DNA from: Streptomyces glomeratus
GTDB taxonomy: Bacteria > Actinomycetota > Actinomycetes > Streptomycetales > Streptomycetaceae
Assembly (NCBI RefSeq): GCF_021462825.1
Contig: NZ_JAKEEB010000004.1
Coordinates: forward strand, 124,001 to 188,000
Length of the DNA stretch: 64,000 bases
Direction: 5' to 3'
Below the pieces are notes generated by a model that did not search any database, was not told where the DNA came from, and saw nothing but the letters and a program-made list of their open reading frames with translations. Below are positions 8,231 to 16,433 of this stretch, in pieces; position 1 is the stretch's first letter; the number at the start of each line of letters is the position of its first letter. The translations under genes and the position numbers were made by a program.

Positions 8231-9280
8231 TCAGGAGGTCTTGACCTTGATCGAGCCGTCCTTGATGCCCTGCTCGGCCTTCTTCAGGGCGGCCTGGAGG
8301 TCGGCGTTGTTCTTGAACACCGGGTTGGAGTCGGCGAGGCCGACGCCACCGTTGGCGAGGCTGCCGCGGATCTCGCCGGTCAGCGGCTTCTTGTCCTTGA
8401 TGACGGACTTGGCGAGCTCGTACACCGACCCGGAGACGTTCTTGAGCGCCGAGGTGAGGATGTAGTTCTTGTACGACGACAGAGCGCTCTGGCTGTACTG
8501 GTCGGAGTCGACGCCGATCGCCCACACCTTGTGCGTGGCGGCGGCCTTGATGACGCCCTGGCCGGAGAGGCCGGCCGCGTGGTAGATCACGTCGGCACCG
8601 GCGTCGATCTGGCCGTTCGCGGCGTTCTCACCCTTGTCGGGGCTGGCGAAGCCGCCCTCCTGGGGGGTCTGCGTCAGGAACTGCGACTCGATCTTGATCT
8701 TCGGGTTGACCGACTTGGCACCCTGGATGAAGCCCGCCTCGAACTTGTGGATGAGCGGGATGTTCACGCCACCGATGAAGCCGATGTGGTTCTTCTTCGT
8801 GGTCTTGGCGGCGGCGACACCGGCGAGGTAGGAGGACTCCTCCTCGTGGAAGACCATGTCGGTGACGTTCTTCGCGTGGATCTCGTTGTCGTCGATGATG
8901 CCGAAGGTCACCTTCGGGAACTTGGCCGCGACCTGCTTGACGGCCGGCGCGTACACGAAGCCGACGCCGATGACGGGGTTGTAACCCGCCTTGGCGAGCG
9001 TCTCCAGGCGCTGCACCTTGTCGGCGTCCGTCTCGCCCTCCTGCGGCTCGACGTCCCGGCCGGCGACACCGAAGTCCTTCTCGGCCTTCTGGAAACCGGC
9101 GTACGCGGCGTCGTTGAAGGACTGGTCGCCCTTGCCGCCGATGTCGTACGCGAGGCCTATGCCCTTGGACTTGCCGCTGCCACCGGCAGACGATGTGGAC
9201 GAGTTGCCACAGGCGGATACGGTGACGGCAAGGGCTGCGGTCGCAACCCCGGCAACGGCGATACGGGACACCCGGCGCAT
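8231..9280 (-). CDS. BMP-family nucleoside-binding lipoprotein (copy 1)
   Basis: A 349-residue extracytoplasmic solute-binding lipoprotein of the BMP/Med family (TmpC/PnrA-like), expected to bind purine or pyrimidine nucleosides for the adjoining ABC importer. It has a lipoprotein signal peptide ending TVSACGN (Cys about residue 25), the N-terminal ligand motif GLAYDIGGKGDQSFNDAA, then GVGFVYAPAVKQVA, HEEESSYLAGVAAA, IGFIGGVNIPLIHKFEAGF and VDSDQYSQSALSS. The start at 9280 is set by GGAG nine bases upstream. It is closely similar to the lipoprotein at 9747-10820; each has its own upstream region carrying the shared motif, and 212 bp separate this stop from the ATPase start. Confidence 0.95.
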   Translation of the reverse strand: MRRVSRIAVAGVATAALAVTVSACGNSSTSSAGGSGKSKGIGLAYDIGGKGDQSFNDAAYAGFQKAEKDFGVAGRDVEPQEGETDADKVQRLETLAKAGYNPVIGVGFVYAPAVKQVAAKFPKVTFGIIDDNEIHAKNVTDMVFHEEESSYLAGVAAAKTTKKNHIGFIGGVNIPLIHKFEAGFIQGAKSVNPKIKIESQFLTQTPQEGGFASPDKGENAANGQIDAGADVIYHAAGLSGQGVIKAAATHKVWAIGVDSDQYSQSALSSYKNYILTSALKNVSGSVYELAKSVIKDKKPLTGEIRGSLANGGVGLADSNPVFKNNADLQAALKKAEQGIKDGSIKVKTS

Positions 9281-9335
9281 GGAACGTGACTCCTTTGTGC
9301 AAGCGCCCATACCAGGCGCTGGTTCCGCGGCAGCG

Positions 9336-9398
9336 TAACGCGCGTAGACCGGACGGAAAACCCCTTCTGTCCGGTCCGTTATCGAGATGTGGCCACTG
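9336..9398 (-). promoter_or_regulatory. Shared promoter/operator module before BMP lipoprotein copy 1
   Basis: On the plus strand TAACGCGCGTAG (9336-9347) is followed after exactly 30 bp by GTTATCGA (9378-9385) and then CCACTG (9393-9398). The same three blocks, with the same 30-bp gap, occur before the second lipoprotein. Read in the gene's direction this is CAGTGG, TCGATAAC, then the palindromic element 56 bp before the start codon. Confidence 0.6.
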
Positions 9399-9746
9399 AC
9401 ACAGGGCAGGTTACGGAGCGCGGTGCGGCGCTTGCACGAGGCAAGGGCGCGTGGCGCGAAAGGGAGGGAATGGACTCCTGATGTGGGGGCGAGATGCGTG
9501 GAAAGAGGAGCTTTTGTGACCCCTGAGGCGACCTGTGCACCGCGTACAGGCGGCCCGGGCGGCCACCTCTCCGGCCGGCCACCGTCCCGTCTCCCAGCGT
9601 GCGCCCGCAGCGGGCCCGCGGCGCCTCTGCGGGCCGTGGGGCACACAGCACTCCGCCCCGCCGGACCGGATCCCAGCGGGGCGGATTCACCTACGGCTTC
9701 CGGTACCGGCTCCCGGGGCACCCGGTAGCCGGACGGACCGGCGGCG
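9399..9746. other. Intergenic region between the two BMP genes
   Basis: About 350 bp between the promoter module of copy 1 and the stop of copy 2. Only overlapping proline/arginine/alanine-rich open frames with no recognisable protein are seen. A CCGGTACCGG palindrome and imperfect GC-rich dyads near 9695-9730 may end the copy-2 transcript. Confidence 0.4.
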
Positions 9747-10820
9747 TCACTGCGTGTTGACGGTGACCTTGCCGTCGATGATGTCCTGCTTGGCCTTGTC
9801 GACCGCCGTGACGACGTCCTTCAGGGCCTTGTACTTCGGGTTGGAGTCGGCGAAGCCGACGCCGCCCGACTTGAGGTCGCCACGCTGCTCACCGGTCAGC
9901 GGCTTGCCCTCGACGACCGACTTGGTCAGGTCGTACACCGCGCCGCCGACGTTCTTCAGGGCCGAGCCGAGGATGTAGTCCTTGTACTTGGCGAGGGCGC
10001 CCTGCTGGTACTGGTCGGAGTCGACGCCGATGGCCCACACCTTGTGCTCGGCGGCGGCCTGGATCACACCCTGGCCCGACAGACCCGCCGCCTGGTAGAT
10101 CACATCGGCACCCGCCTCGATCTGTCCGTTCGCCGCGTCCTTGCCCTTGTCGGGGCTGGAGAAGCCGCCCTCCTGGGGCGTCTGGGTCAGATACTGGGAC
10201 TCGATCTTGATCTTCGGGTTGACGGACTTGGCGCCCTGGGCGAAGCCCGCCCCGAACTTGTGGATCAGCGGGATGTCCACGCCGCCGATGAAGCCGATGT
10301 GGTTCTTCTTGGTCGCCTTCGCGGCGGCGACACCGGCCAGGTACGAGGACTGCTCCTCATGGAAGACGAGGTCGGCGACGTTGCTCGTCTTGACCGTGTC
10401 GTCGTCGATGATGCCGAAGGTGATCTTCGGGTACTTGGCCGCGACCTCCTTGACGGCGGGCGCGTAGACGAAGCCGACGCCGATGATCGGGTTGTAGCCG
10501 GCCTTCGCGAGCTGCTCCAGGCGCTGCACCTTGTCCGCGCTGGACTCGCCGTCCTGCGGCTCGATGTCCCGGCCGCCGATCTTGAACTCCTTCTCGGCCT
10601 TCTCGAAACCGGCGAAGGCGGCGTCGTTGAAGGACTGGTCGCCCTTGCCGCCGATGTCGTAGGCCAGGCCTATGCCCTTGCCCGTGTAGCCGGACGAGTT
10701 CTTGTCCGAGCCGCCCGAGGCGTCGGTGCTGGACTTGCCGCACCCGGCGGCCGCGAGGGCGACGACCGCGACGGCCACCGCAGCTTGGGAGAACCTCGTC
10801 CTCCGAGAGATCAGACGCAC
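9747..10820 (-). CDS. BMP-family nucleoside-binding lipoprotein (copy 2)
   Basis: A 357-residue paralogue of the lipoprotein at 8231-9280, with the same fold and the ligand motif GLAYDIGGKGDQSFNDAA. The signal peptide ends ALAAAGCGK (lipobox Cys about residue 26), followed by a Ser/Gly linker. Long identical stretches are shared with copy 1 (KKNHIGFIGGV, IPLIHKF, LTQTPQEGGF), so this is a tandem duplication with divergence mainly at the linker and C-terminus. The start is GTG at 10820, eight bases after AAGGGG; another GTG lies at 10829. Two binding proteins feeding one transporter suggests different nucleoside preferences; this is inference. Confidence 0.93.
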   Translation of the reverse strand: MRLISRRTRFSQAAVAVAVVALAAAGCGKSSTDASGGSDKNSSGYTGKGIGLAYDIGGKGDQSFNDAAFAGFEKAEKEFKIGGRDIEPQDGESSADKVQRLEQLAKAGYNPIIGVGFVYAPAVKEVAAKYPKITFGIIDDDTVKTSNVADLVFHEEQSSYLAGVAAAKATKKNHIGFIGGVDIPLIHKFGAGFAQGAKSVNPKIKIESQYLTQTPQEGGFSSPDKGKDAANGQIEAGADVIYQAAGLSGQGVIQAAAEHKVWAIGVDSDQYQQGALAKYKDYILGSALKNVGGAVYDLTKSVVEGKPLTGEQRGDLKSGGVGFADSNPKYKALKDVVTAVDKAKQDIIDGKVTVNTQ

Positions 10821-10901
10821 AGCAAGCACCCCTTCATCCCCACGGCACCGTCACCGGTCCGTTTCCCCGATCGCCGCCACCGCAACGATTTCGGCGCACA
10901 G

Positions 10902-10966
10902 TAACGCGCGTAGAAGGGGAGGGGAACGGGGTTTCTCGTGGCCGTTATCGATTCGTGCCGCCACTG
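10902..10966 (-). promoter_or_regulatory. Shared promoter/operator module before BMP lipoprotein copy 2
   Basis: TAACGCGCGTAG at 10902-10913, GTTATCGA at 10944-10951 and CCACTG at 10961-10966, in the same order as before copy 1 and with the same 30-bp first gap. The element lies 82 bp upstream of the start codon. Confidence 0.6.
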
Positions 10967-11097
10967 CGTTGCGTCGGTGCGTCGCCGGTTACGGACGGGT
11001 CACGCAAGCGGACGAAGGGGGCGAACCGGGGCGCACCTTTCGGTCATCGGAGAGCCCTGGAGAGCCGGGTCCGTCCGGCGCTCCGGGCCCGTCCACC

Positions 11098-11193
11098 CCA
11101 GGGGACCCAGGCTCCCGGGCCCTGGCTCTCCCGGGCCCTGGCCCTCCGGGGATCCAGCCCTCCGGAGCCCCGGCCCTCCGGGGCCCTAGCCCT
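11098..11193. repeat. Six tandem copies of a 16-bp GC-rich unit
   Basis: Six successive 16-bp units with consensus near CCGGGGCCCTGGCCCT start at 11098, 11114, 11130, 11146, 11162 and 11178. The last unit covers the stop codon of the M20 amidohydrolase. The minus strand, which is the transcribed sense of that gene, carries repeated GGG runs and self-complementary GGGCCC blocks, so the RNA could form stacked hairpins and act as its terminator. More degenerate copies may continue to the left. The intergenic stretch 10967-11097 holds no gene. Confidence 0.75.
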
Positions 11194-12406
11194 CCGCGTC
11201 CAGCAGCGCGGCCGCCGTGAACAGCTCCACCCCGACCGTGATCGCGTGCTCGTCCACGTCGAAGTCGCCCTGGTGGAGGTCGCGGACGGTCCGCTCGCCC
11301 GGCCGGCGGACGCCGAGGCGGGCCATGGCACCGGGCACATGCTCCAGGTACCAGGAGAAGTCCTCGCCGCCGAGGCTCTGCTGCGTGTCCTCGATGGAGT
11401 GGACGCCGCGGCGTGCGGCCATCGCGTCGTGCAGGAGTTCGGTGACGGCCGTGTCGTTGACGACGGGCGGCACTCCCCGCACGTAGTTGATCTCGGACTT
11501 CGCCTTGTACAGGTTCGCGATCTCGTCGATCGCCGCGTGGACGACGTCGGGTGCGTGCCGCCAGGTCTCCAGGTCCAGGCAGCGCACGGTCCCGGCCAGC
11601 TCGGCGTGTTGCGGGATGACGTTGCAGGCGTGGCCGGACTCGATGCGCCCCCAGGTGACCGAGAGCCCGCTGCGCGCGTCGACGCGGCGGGCGACCAGGG
11701 CCGGCACATCGGTCGCGACGCGCGAGACGGCCGTGACGAGGTCGGTGGTCAGGTGGGGGCGTGCGGTGTGGCCGCCCGAGCCGGCGAGCGTGACTTCCAG
11801 CCGGTCGCACGCGGAGGTGATGGGGCCGTGCCGCAGTCCGATGCGCCCGGCGTCGACCCTCGGGTCGCAGTGGACGGCGATGATCCGTCCGACGCCGTCG
11901 AGCGCACCGGACGCGATCGCGTCGGTGGCACCGCCCGGGAGGACCTCCTCGGCGGCCTGGAAGATCAGCCGCACCGGCCGCGGCAGCCTGCCCTGCCGGT
12001 GCAGGTCCGCGAGGACGAGTCCGGCCCCGAGGACGACGGTGGTGTGGACGTCGTGCCCGCAGGCGTGGGCGCGGTCGGGCACGGTGGACCGGTAGGCGCA
12101 GTCGGTCTTGGTGTCGGGGATGGGGAGCGCGTCGATGTCACCGCGCAGCGCCAGGATCGGGCGTACGCCGTCCGGTTCACCGATGTCGCAGATGAGCCCG
12201 GTGCCCGCGGGAAGCACGCGCGGCGCGAGTCCCGCCTCCTCGAGGCGGGCCTTGATCGCGGCGGTCGTGCGGAACTCCTGGTTGCCGAGTTCTGGGTGCA
12301 TGTGCAGGTCGCGGCGGAAGGCCACGAGCTCGGCCCGCAGCAACTCGGGCAGGGTGCCGGGGAGCACACTGTCCCCGGGGTGATCGGCCTCGGACTCTCG
12401 GGACAT
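11186..12406 (-). CDS. M20-family metal-dependent amidohydrolase
   Basis: A 406-residue member of the M20D/amidohydrolase family, which hydrolyses N-acyl amino acids, hippurate or related amides. Features seen: FRRDLHMHPELGNQEF near the N-terminus, the metal-binding stretch HACGHDVHTTVVLGAG, catalytic FQAAEEVLPGGA, the dimerisation region with GSGGHTARPH, and the C-terminal LGGEDFSWYLEHVPGAMARLG. The substrate cannot be assigned. The ATG at 12406 sits 11 bases after AAAGGG; TTG at 12409 (8 bases) and GTG at 12418 are alternatives. It ends inside the 16-bp tandem repeat. Confidence 0.88.
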   Translation of the reverse strand: MSRESEADHPGDSVLPGTLPELLRAELVAFRRDLHMHPELGNQEFRTTAAIKARLEEAGLAPRVLPAGTGLICDIGEPDGVRPILALRGDIDALPIPDTKTDCAYRSTVPDRAHACGHDVHTTVVLGAGLVLADLHRQGRLPRPVRLIFQAAEEVLPGGATDAIASGALDGVGRIIAVHCDPRVDAGRIGLRHGPITSACDRLEVTLAGSGGHTARPHLTTDLVTAVSRVATDVPALVARRVDARSGLSVTWGRIESGHACNVIPQHAELAGTVRCLDLETWRHAPDVVHAAIDEIANLYKAKSEINYVRGVPPVVNDTAVTELLHDAMAARRGVHSIEDTQQSLGGEDFSWYLEHVPGAMARLGVRRPGERTVRDLHQGDFDVDEHAITVGVELFTAAALLDAEG

Positions 12407-12534
12407 CAAGTGGTTCACCCTTTGAAGGGTAGGGCGATCGGGCGGCCGTTCTCCCCTCGATCAACAAAACTTCAGCCCGTCAGGGGAAGAAAAGCTGGCC
12501 GCACGCCGCATAGCCGGCTGTGACGATGGGTACA

Positions 12535-12556
12535 CTCGCCCGTCTTTTTGGGCGAG
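12535..12556. terminator. Small hairpin with U-rich loop
   Basis: Arms CTCGCCC and GGGCGAG around the loop GTCTTTTT. No gene ends just before it on either strand, so a terminator role is uncertain; it could be part of a leader RNA. Confidence 0.3.
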
Positions 12557-12841
12557 GGATCTCCGAGGAGACCGTGGCGGGTCCGCCGGGGGTGACCGCG
12601 GAGCCGTCCCGGCACCGCCGACGGCGCCCGGGGATCCCTGACCGGGACCGCTCCCGTGTAGGAGCGTCCCGCCGGGGCAACGCCCGGGGGGCCCGATCTG
12701 TTCCCTCCCGTCACCGGCACCACGTCGCCGTCCGCCTCCTTCCTCCCGGCACATCCGGCATCCCGCCGGGTCTCCGTCTCCCGCGGGTACCCCGCCTCGC
12801 CGCCGTCTCCCGAGGGCCGCGGTCCCGGCCCGCCGGGCCCC

Positions 12842-12868
12842 GTGACGGGTGACGGGTGACGGGTGACG
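12842..12868. repeat. 7-bp tandem repeat GTGACGG, 3.9 copies
   Basis: GTGACGG repeats at 12842, 12849 and 12856, then GTGACG at 12863, about 60 bp before the methyltransferase start. A short slippage-prone tract; copy number may vary between strains. Confidence 0.7.
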
Positions 12869-12930
12869 AGCGGATGAACCCTGGGAAGCCGCCCCCGCAG
12901 GGCCCACCCCGGCGGGTAGCGTGCGCCACC

Positions 12931-13629
12931 GTGAACGCCGAGGAACCGGACTTCCTGCGCACCGCCCGGGCGTCGTACGACACCCTGGCCCCCGACTACG
13001 CCGCCCACGTTCCCGACGGCCCGGCGACCCGCCCACTGGACCGGGCCCTGGTCACCGCCTTCGCGGATCTGGTGCGAATGAACAGCCCAGCCCCCGTCGC
13101 CGACCTCGGCTGCGGCCCCGGCCACGGCACGGCGCGTCTGCACGCCCTCGGCGTCCCCGTCTTCGGCGTCGACGTCTCCCCGCGCATGGTGGCCCTGGCC
13201 CGCCGCACCCACCCGGAGCTGCGGTTCCATGTGGGCACCATGACGGCGCTGGATCTGCCGCCCCGGACACTGGGCGGCATCGCGGCGCTCCACTCCGTCA
13301 GCCATGTGCCGACGGAGCACCTGTCCACGGTGTTCGCCGAGTTCGAGCGGATCCTGGTGCCCGGCGGCCAGGTCCTGCTGTCGTTCCCGGCGGGCACGGA
13401 CGACCGCACCCGCCTCACCGAGCGCTTCGGGCACGACGTCGAGCTGGACTACTACTGGCACGCCCCGGACACGGTCACCGGGCACCTCGCGCGGACCGGG
13501 CTGCTCGTCCACGCACGCGCGCTCCTCGACCCGGACGAGGAGGGGACGGACGAGGACGGGAAGCGGGAGCGGGCGTTCCTTCTGGCGCGCAAGCCGCCGG
13601 CCGGTCAGCCGAAGCGGCCCGCCACGTAG
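12931..13629 (+). CDS. Class I SAM-dependent methyltransferase
   Basis: A 232-residue methyltransferase with the SAM-binding motif [12 protein letters not shown], the acidic end of strand 2 [15 protein letters not shown], and the post-motif [20 protein letters not shown] region (DUF-type methyltransferase_11/25 fold). Its substrate is not apparent. GTG at 12931 is chosen because the conserved fold starts at residue 8; earlier in-frame starts would add a Pro/Arg-rich tail. The Asp/Glu-rich segment [15 protein letters not shown] lies near the C-terminus. The last 25 bp overlap the end of the convergent pstB-like pseudogene. Confidence 0.82.
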   Translation: MNAEEPDFLRTARASYDTLAPDYAAHVPDGPATRPLDRALVTAFADLVRMNSPAPVADLGCGPGHGTARLHALGVPVFGVDVSPRMVALARRTHPELRFHVGTMTALDLPPRTLGGIAALHSVSHVPTEHLSTVFAEFERILVPGGQVLLSFPAGTDDRTRLTERFGHDVELDYYWHAPDTVTGHLARTGLLVHARALLDPDEEGTDEDGKRERAFLLARKPPAGQPKRPAT

Positions 13630-14035
13630 TCCGCCGTCCGCCGGTCCTTCGGGGTACCGAAGATCTCGCCGGTCGGGCCGTGCTCGACGATGCACCCGGG
13701 CGCGCCCTGCTCGGCGAGGAAGAAGGCGCACTGGTCGGAGACGCGGGCCGCCTGCTGCATGTTGTGGGTGACGATCACGACGGTCACCTGTCCGGCCAGT
13801 TCCCCGATCGTCTCCTCCACCCGGCGGGTGGAGGTGGGATCGAGTGCCGAGCACGGTTCGTCCATGAGCAGCACCCGGGGGCGTACGGCCGGCGCGCGGC
13901 GATGCACAGACGCTGCTGCTGACCGCCGGAGAGGGCGCCGCCGGGCTGGCGGAGGCGGTCGGGGACCTCCTTCCACAGGCCCGCGCGCGTGAGGGATTCC
14001 TCGACGAGTTCGTCCCGGTGTGTGGCTGCCACGTG
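13605..14035 (-). pseudogene. Truncated and frameshifted pstB-like phosphate ABC ATPase
   Basis: The C-terminal half of a PstB-type phosphate importer ATPase in two reading frames. The first frame carries [18 protein letters not shown] and the ABC signature [12 protein letters not shown]. Just after this the frame breaks near 13890-13900: the expected continuation [21 protein letters not shown] resumes in another frame with [17 protein letters not shown], the switch region [14 protein letters not shown] and the C-terminal [17 protein letters not shown]. The N-terminal half with Walker A is absent; homology begins around 14030. No phosphate binding or permease genes adjoin. A single-base sequencing error could explain the frameshift but not the missing N-terminus. 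Confidence 0.85.
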
Positions 14036-14058
14036 TGGTCCCCCCACGGTGGAAACAG

Positions 14059-14098
14059 ATCTCCCCGCGCGGTGCCGGTCGGCTCCGCGCGGGGAGAT
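14059..14098 (-). terminator. Strong hairpin ending the minus-strand polymer operon
   Basis: Perfect 14-bp arms (ATCTCCCCGCGCGG and its complement) around a 12-base loop, about 100 bp past the stop of the glycosyltransferase gene at 14195. Confidence 0.8.
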
Positions 14099-14194
14099 TC
14101 AGTGGCCGGATCGTGGCGGTCCGACCCGTGCCGCGTGGCCGATCCGTGAATGACTCATGTCCGTTCCGTGCGGGAGCCGTGGGGATGCTGAGGT

Positions 14195-15454
14195 CTACCC
14201 CGCCGCCATGCCCTGTTCCGTCGCCCGGTCCTGTTCCGCCGCCGACGGCAGCCGGTCCACGTCCCGCGCCGTCCCGGTCACCCCCGAAAGGAAGCCCTGG
14301 GCCCGTGGTGAGGCGTGGTCCGTCAGCCAGGCCGGATCGATCTCGCACACCGCGACCCGCACCTCCATACCGACGAGTGCCAGGGGCAGGGTGTGGACGA
14401 CCGTGGACGGGAAGCTGAGGATCGTACGGCCGATGGGGCCGCGTCGGGCGATCAGTTCCAGAGGGAGGTCCGGACGGACCACCTCCAGACCCGTCTCGAC
14501 CGCCAACCGGTGAAGTTTGTCGGGGCTTTCGCGGCGGTGTGCGAAATAGCGCCGCGCCCCGTGCGCGGCAGCCAGGGCACGGACCGCCTCCAGATAGCGT
14601 TCGCCGTCCACCACACCCGTCTCGACGAGGGAGGTGCCCACCAGGTCCGCGCCCTTGGTGAGGCGCGGCGGGCCGAAGCGGGCCCGGGTCCAGGCGAAGT
14701 CGTTCGCGGTGACCGTGACCCCGGCCGGGGTCTCGTCGACCGGCATCGACGAGAAGACCTCCACGGCGCGCCGCGCGCTCGGCGTCAGCCGGCGCCGAGC
14801 CGACGCTGACACCGGCGCGAAGACCAGGTCACGGGCGCCCGGACGGCCGCCCTTGCGGTGCCATCGCACCAGACGTTCGCCGCGGGCGAGTTGGGCGACG
14901 AACTCCATCGTCGCCGTGCCGTCGTCCACCACCACCAGCTCGCGGGCCCGGGTGATGGTCAGCAGCAGCTGGACGTAGCGGGAGAAAGGGTCCCCCATCA
15001 CCACCCGGCGCGCCCGGCGCAGCATCCGGGTGAGGCCGCCGATCGTCCGGAAGGGAGCCGTCGCGCCGCCCCGCGCCTCCTCCCAGCGGACCTCGTACCC
15101 CTCGTCGCGGGCCAGTTCCGCCATGCGGCGCAGCTGGCCACGGGTCATCGGGTCGGTGGGCGAGAGCACAACGAGGGTGAGCCCCTCGCCCGCCGCACGG
15201 CGGAGCGAGGGGCCGCCGGAGCCGCCGGGTGCCGTGCCCTCCGCCTCGGACGCCCCCGGGCCGTTCGCCACCGAGCGCCCCGCGCCGGACCGCGGCCCGC
15301 CCTGCGCGGGGATCGCCACCCCGCGCCCGGGCGCATCGCCGACCTTCGTACCGAGCGCGTGTGCGTGTGCCCACTCCAGGACGTTCAGGAGCTGGACCGG
15401 GCTCTCGACGAAGGCGAGCGTGTGCGGACCGGCGGATCCGGCGCGGGGGCTCAT
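14195..15454 (-). CDS. Putative sialyl/polysialyltransferase-like glycosyltransferase
   Basis: A 419-residue protein, last gene of the minus-strand half of the nonulosonate polymer cluster. It opens with [20 protein letters not shown], resembling the ESP-LQ-N-E start of GT52-like and related sialyltransferases, and has [13 protein letters not shown] and a region starting [15 protein letters not shown] that look like the His- and Asp-containing motifs of that group. Residues about 38-90 form a Gly/Ala/Pro/Ser-rich low-complexity insertion. The likely role is adding nonulosonate or glycosyl units from a CMP-sugar to the growing polymer at the inner membrane face. It starts 26 bp after neuB. Function is inferred from weak motifs plus context. 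Confidence 0.6.
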   Translation of the reverse strand: MSPRAGSAGPHTLAFVESPVQLLNVLEWAHAHALGTKVGDAPGRGVAIPAQGGPRSGAGRSVANGPGASEAEGTAPGGSGGPSLRRAAGEGLTLVVLSPTDPMTRGQLRRMAELARDEGYEVRWEEARGGATAPFRTIGGLTRMLRRARRVVMGDPFSRYVQLLLTITRARELVVVDDGTATMEFVAQLARGERLVRWHRKGGRPGARDLVFAPVSASARRRLTPSARRAVEVFSSMPVDETPAGVTVTANDFAWTRARFGPPRLTKGADLVGTSLVETGVVDGERYLEAVRALAAAHGARRYFAHRRESPDKLHRLAVETGLEVVRPDLPLELIARRGPIGRTILSFPSTVVHTLPLALVGMEVRVAVCEIDPAWLTDHASPRAQGFLSGVTGTARDVDRLPSAAEQDRATEQGMAAG

Positions 15455-15480
15455 CGGCGTACGACCGTCCCGTAAGGCGC

Positions 15481-16419
15481 TCAGACCGACACCGGCTCAC
15501 CGGCGGCCGCGGCGATCTCCGCCTCGGCGACCACGCCGGCGACACGGCGCAGCTTCTTCATCGGGCCGAGCTCGGAGTCGTACACCTTCTTCACGCCGTC
15601 GCCGAGGGACGCCTCGATGGTGCGGATGTCGCGGACCAGGCGCTGCAGGCCCTGCGGCTCCACCGACGCGGCCTGGTCGGAGCCCCACATCGCGCGGTCG
15701 AGGGTGATGTGGCGCTCGACGAAGGTCGCCCCGAGCGCGACCGCGGCGAGGGTGGTCTGCAGGCCCGTCTCGTGGCCGGAGTAGCCGATCGGGACGTTCG
15801 GGTACTCCATCTCCAGCGTGTTGATCACGCGGAGGTTGAGCTCCTCGGCCTTCGCCGGGTAGGTCGACGTCGCGTGGCAGAGCAGGATGTTGTCGGAGCC
15901 GAGGACCTCGACCGCGTGGCGGATCTGCTTCGGGGTCGACATGCCCGTGGAGAGGATGACCGCGCGGCCGGTGGCACGCAGCGCCTTCAGCAGCTCGTCG
16001 TCGGTGAGGGACGCGGAGGCGACCTTGTGAGCCGGGACGTCGAACTTCTCGAGGAAGGCGACGGCCTCGGTGTCCCACGGGGACGCGAACCAGTCGATGC
16101 CCTTCTCCTTGCAGTACTCGTCGATCTGACGGTACTCGTCCTCACCGAACTCCACACGGTGGCGGTAGTCGATGTAGGTCATCCGGCCCCAGGGGGTGTC
16201 GCGCTCGATGTCCCACTGGTCGCGCGGGGTGCAGATCTCGGGGGTGCGCTTCTGGAACTTGACGGCGTCGCAGCCGGCCTCGGCGGCCACGTCGATCAGC
16301 TTGAAGGCGTTCTCGAGCTCGCCGTTGTGGTTGATGCCGATCTCGCCGCAGACGTAGACGGGCTTGCCCGGGCCGACCTCACGGGTACCGAACGTGCGCA
16401 GACGGGAGTTGCTGCTCAT
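15481..16419 (-). CDS. neuB: N-acetylneuraminate/Kdn synthase (NeuB family)
   Basis: Condenses phosphoenolpyruvate with a hexose or N-acylhexosamine (free or 6-phosphate) to give a nine-carbon nonulosonate. The 312-residue protein covers the TIM-barrel NeuB domain: CGEIGINHNGELENAF, DAVKFQKRTPEICTP, FASPWDTEAV, KVASASLTDDELL, ILSTGMSTPKQIRHAVE, LLCHATSTYPA, GYSGHETGLQTTLAAVALGATFVERHITLDRAMWGSDQAAS. The usual C-terminal antifreeze-like (SAF) domain is missing, so it is shorter than typical bacterial NeuB (about 340-350). It lies 14 bp downstream of the NeuA-HAD gene. Presence of a fused phosphatase points to a 9-phosphate route (Kdn or Neu5Ac); inference. Confidence 0.92.
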   Translation of the reverse strand: MSSNSRLRTFGTREVGPGKPVYVCGEIGINHNGELENAFKLIDVAAEAGCDAVKFQKRTPEICTPRDQWDIERDTPWGRMTYIDYRHRVEFGEDEYRQIDEYCKEKGIDWFASPWDTEAVAFLEKFDVPAHKVASASLTDDELLKALRATGRAVILSTGMSTPKQIRHAVEVLGSDNILLCHATSTYPAKAEELNLRVINTLEMEYPNVPIGYSGHETGLQTTLAAVALGATFVERHITLDRAMWGSDQAASVEPQGLQRLVRDIRTIEASLGDGVKKVYDSELGPMKKLRRVAGVVAEAEIAAAAGEPVSV

Positions 16420-16433
16420 GGCAGGGGGATTCC

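Larger units (their letters stand above)
12407..12930. other. 524-bp intergenic region
   Basis: Separates the amidohydrolase from the divergent methyltransferase gene. It contains a small hairpin (12535-12556) and a run of 7-bp repeats (12842-12868). A plus-strand open frame at 12520-12852 begins MTMGTLARLFGRG but becomes Arg/Pro/Ser-rich with no recognisable domain, so no gene is called. Confidence 0.5.

Noticed and set aside
8222..8240. GACCTCC/GGAGGTC hairpin at the end of BMP copy 1
   Set aside because: It overlaps the stop codon and only 7 bp pair; too weak to call a terminator with confidence.
9387..9978. Plus-strand open frames between the two BMP genes
   Set aside because: They run antisense into the second lipoprotein gene and have Pro/Arg/Gly-biased composition without recognisable domains.
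12520..12852. Plus-strand open frame starting MTMGTLARLFGRG
   Set aside because: After about 20 residues it becomes Arg/Pro/Ser-rich low complexity typical of a non-coding GC-rich frame, with no known domain.
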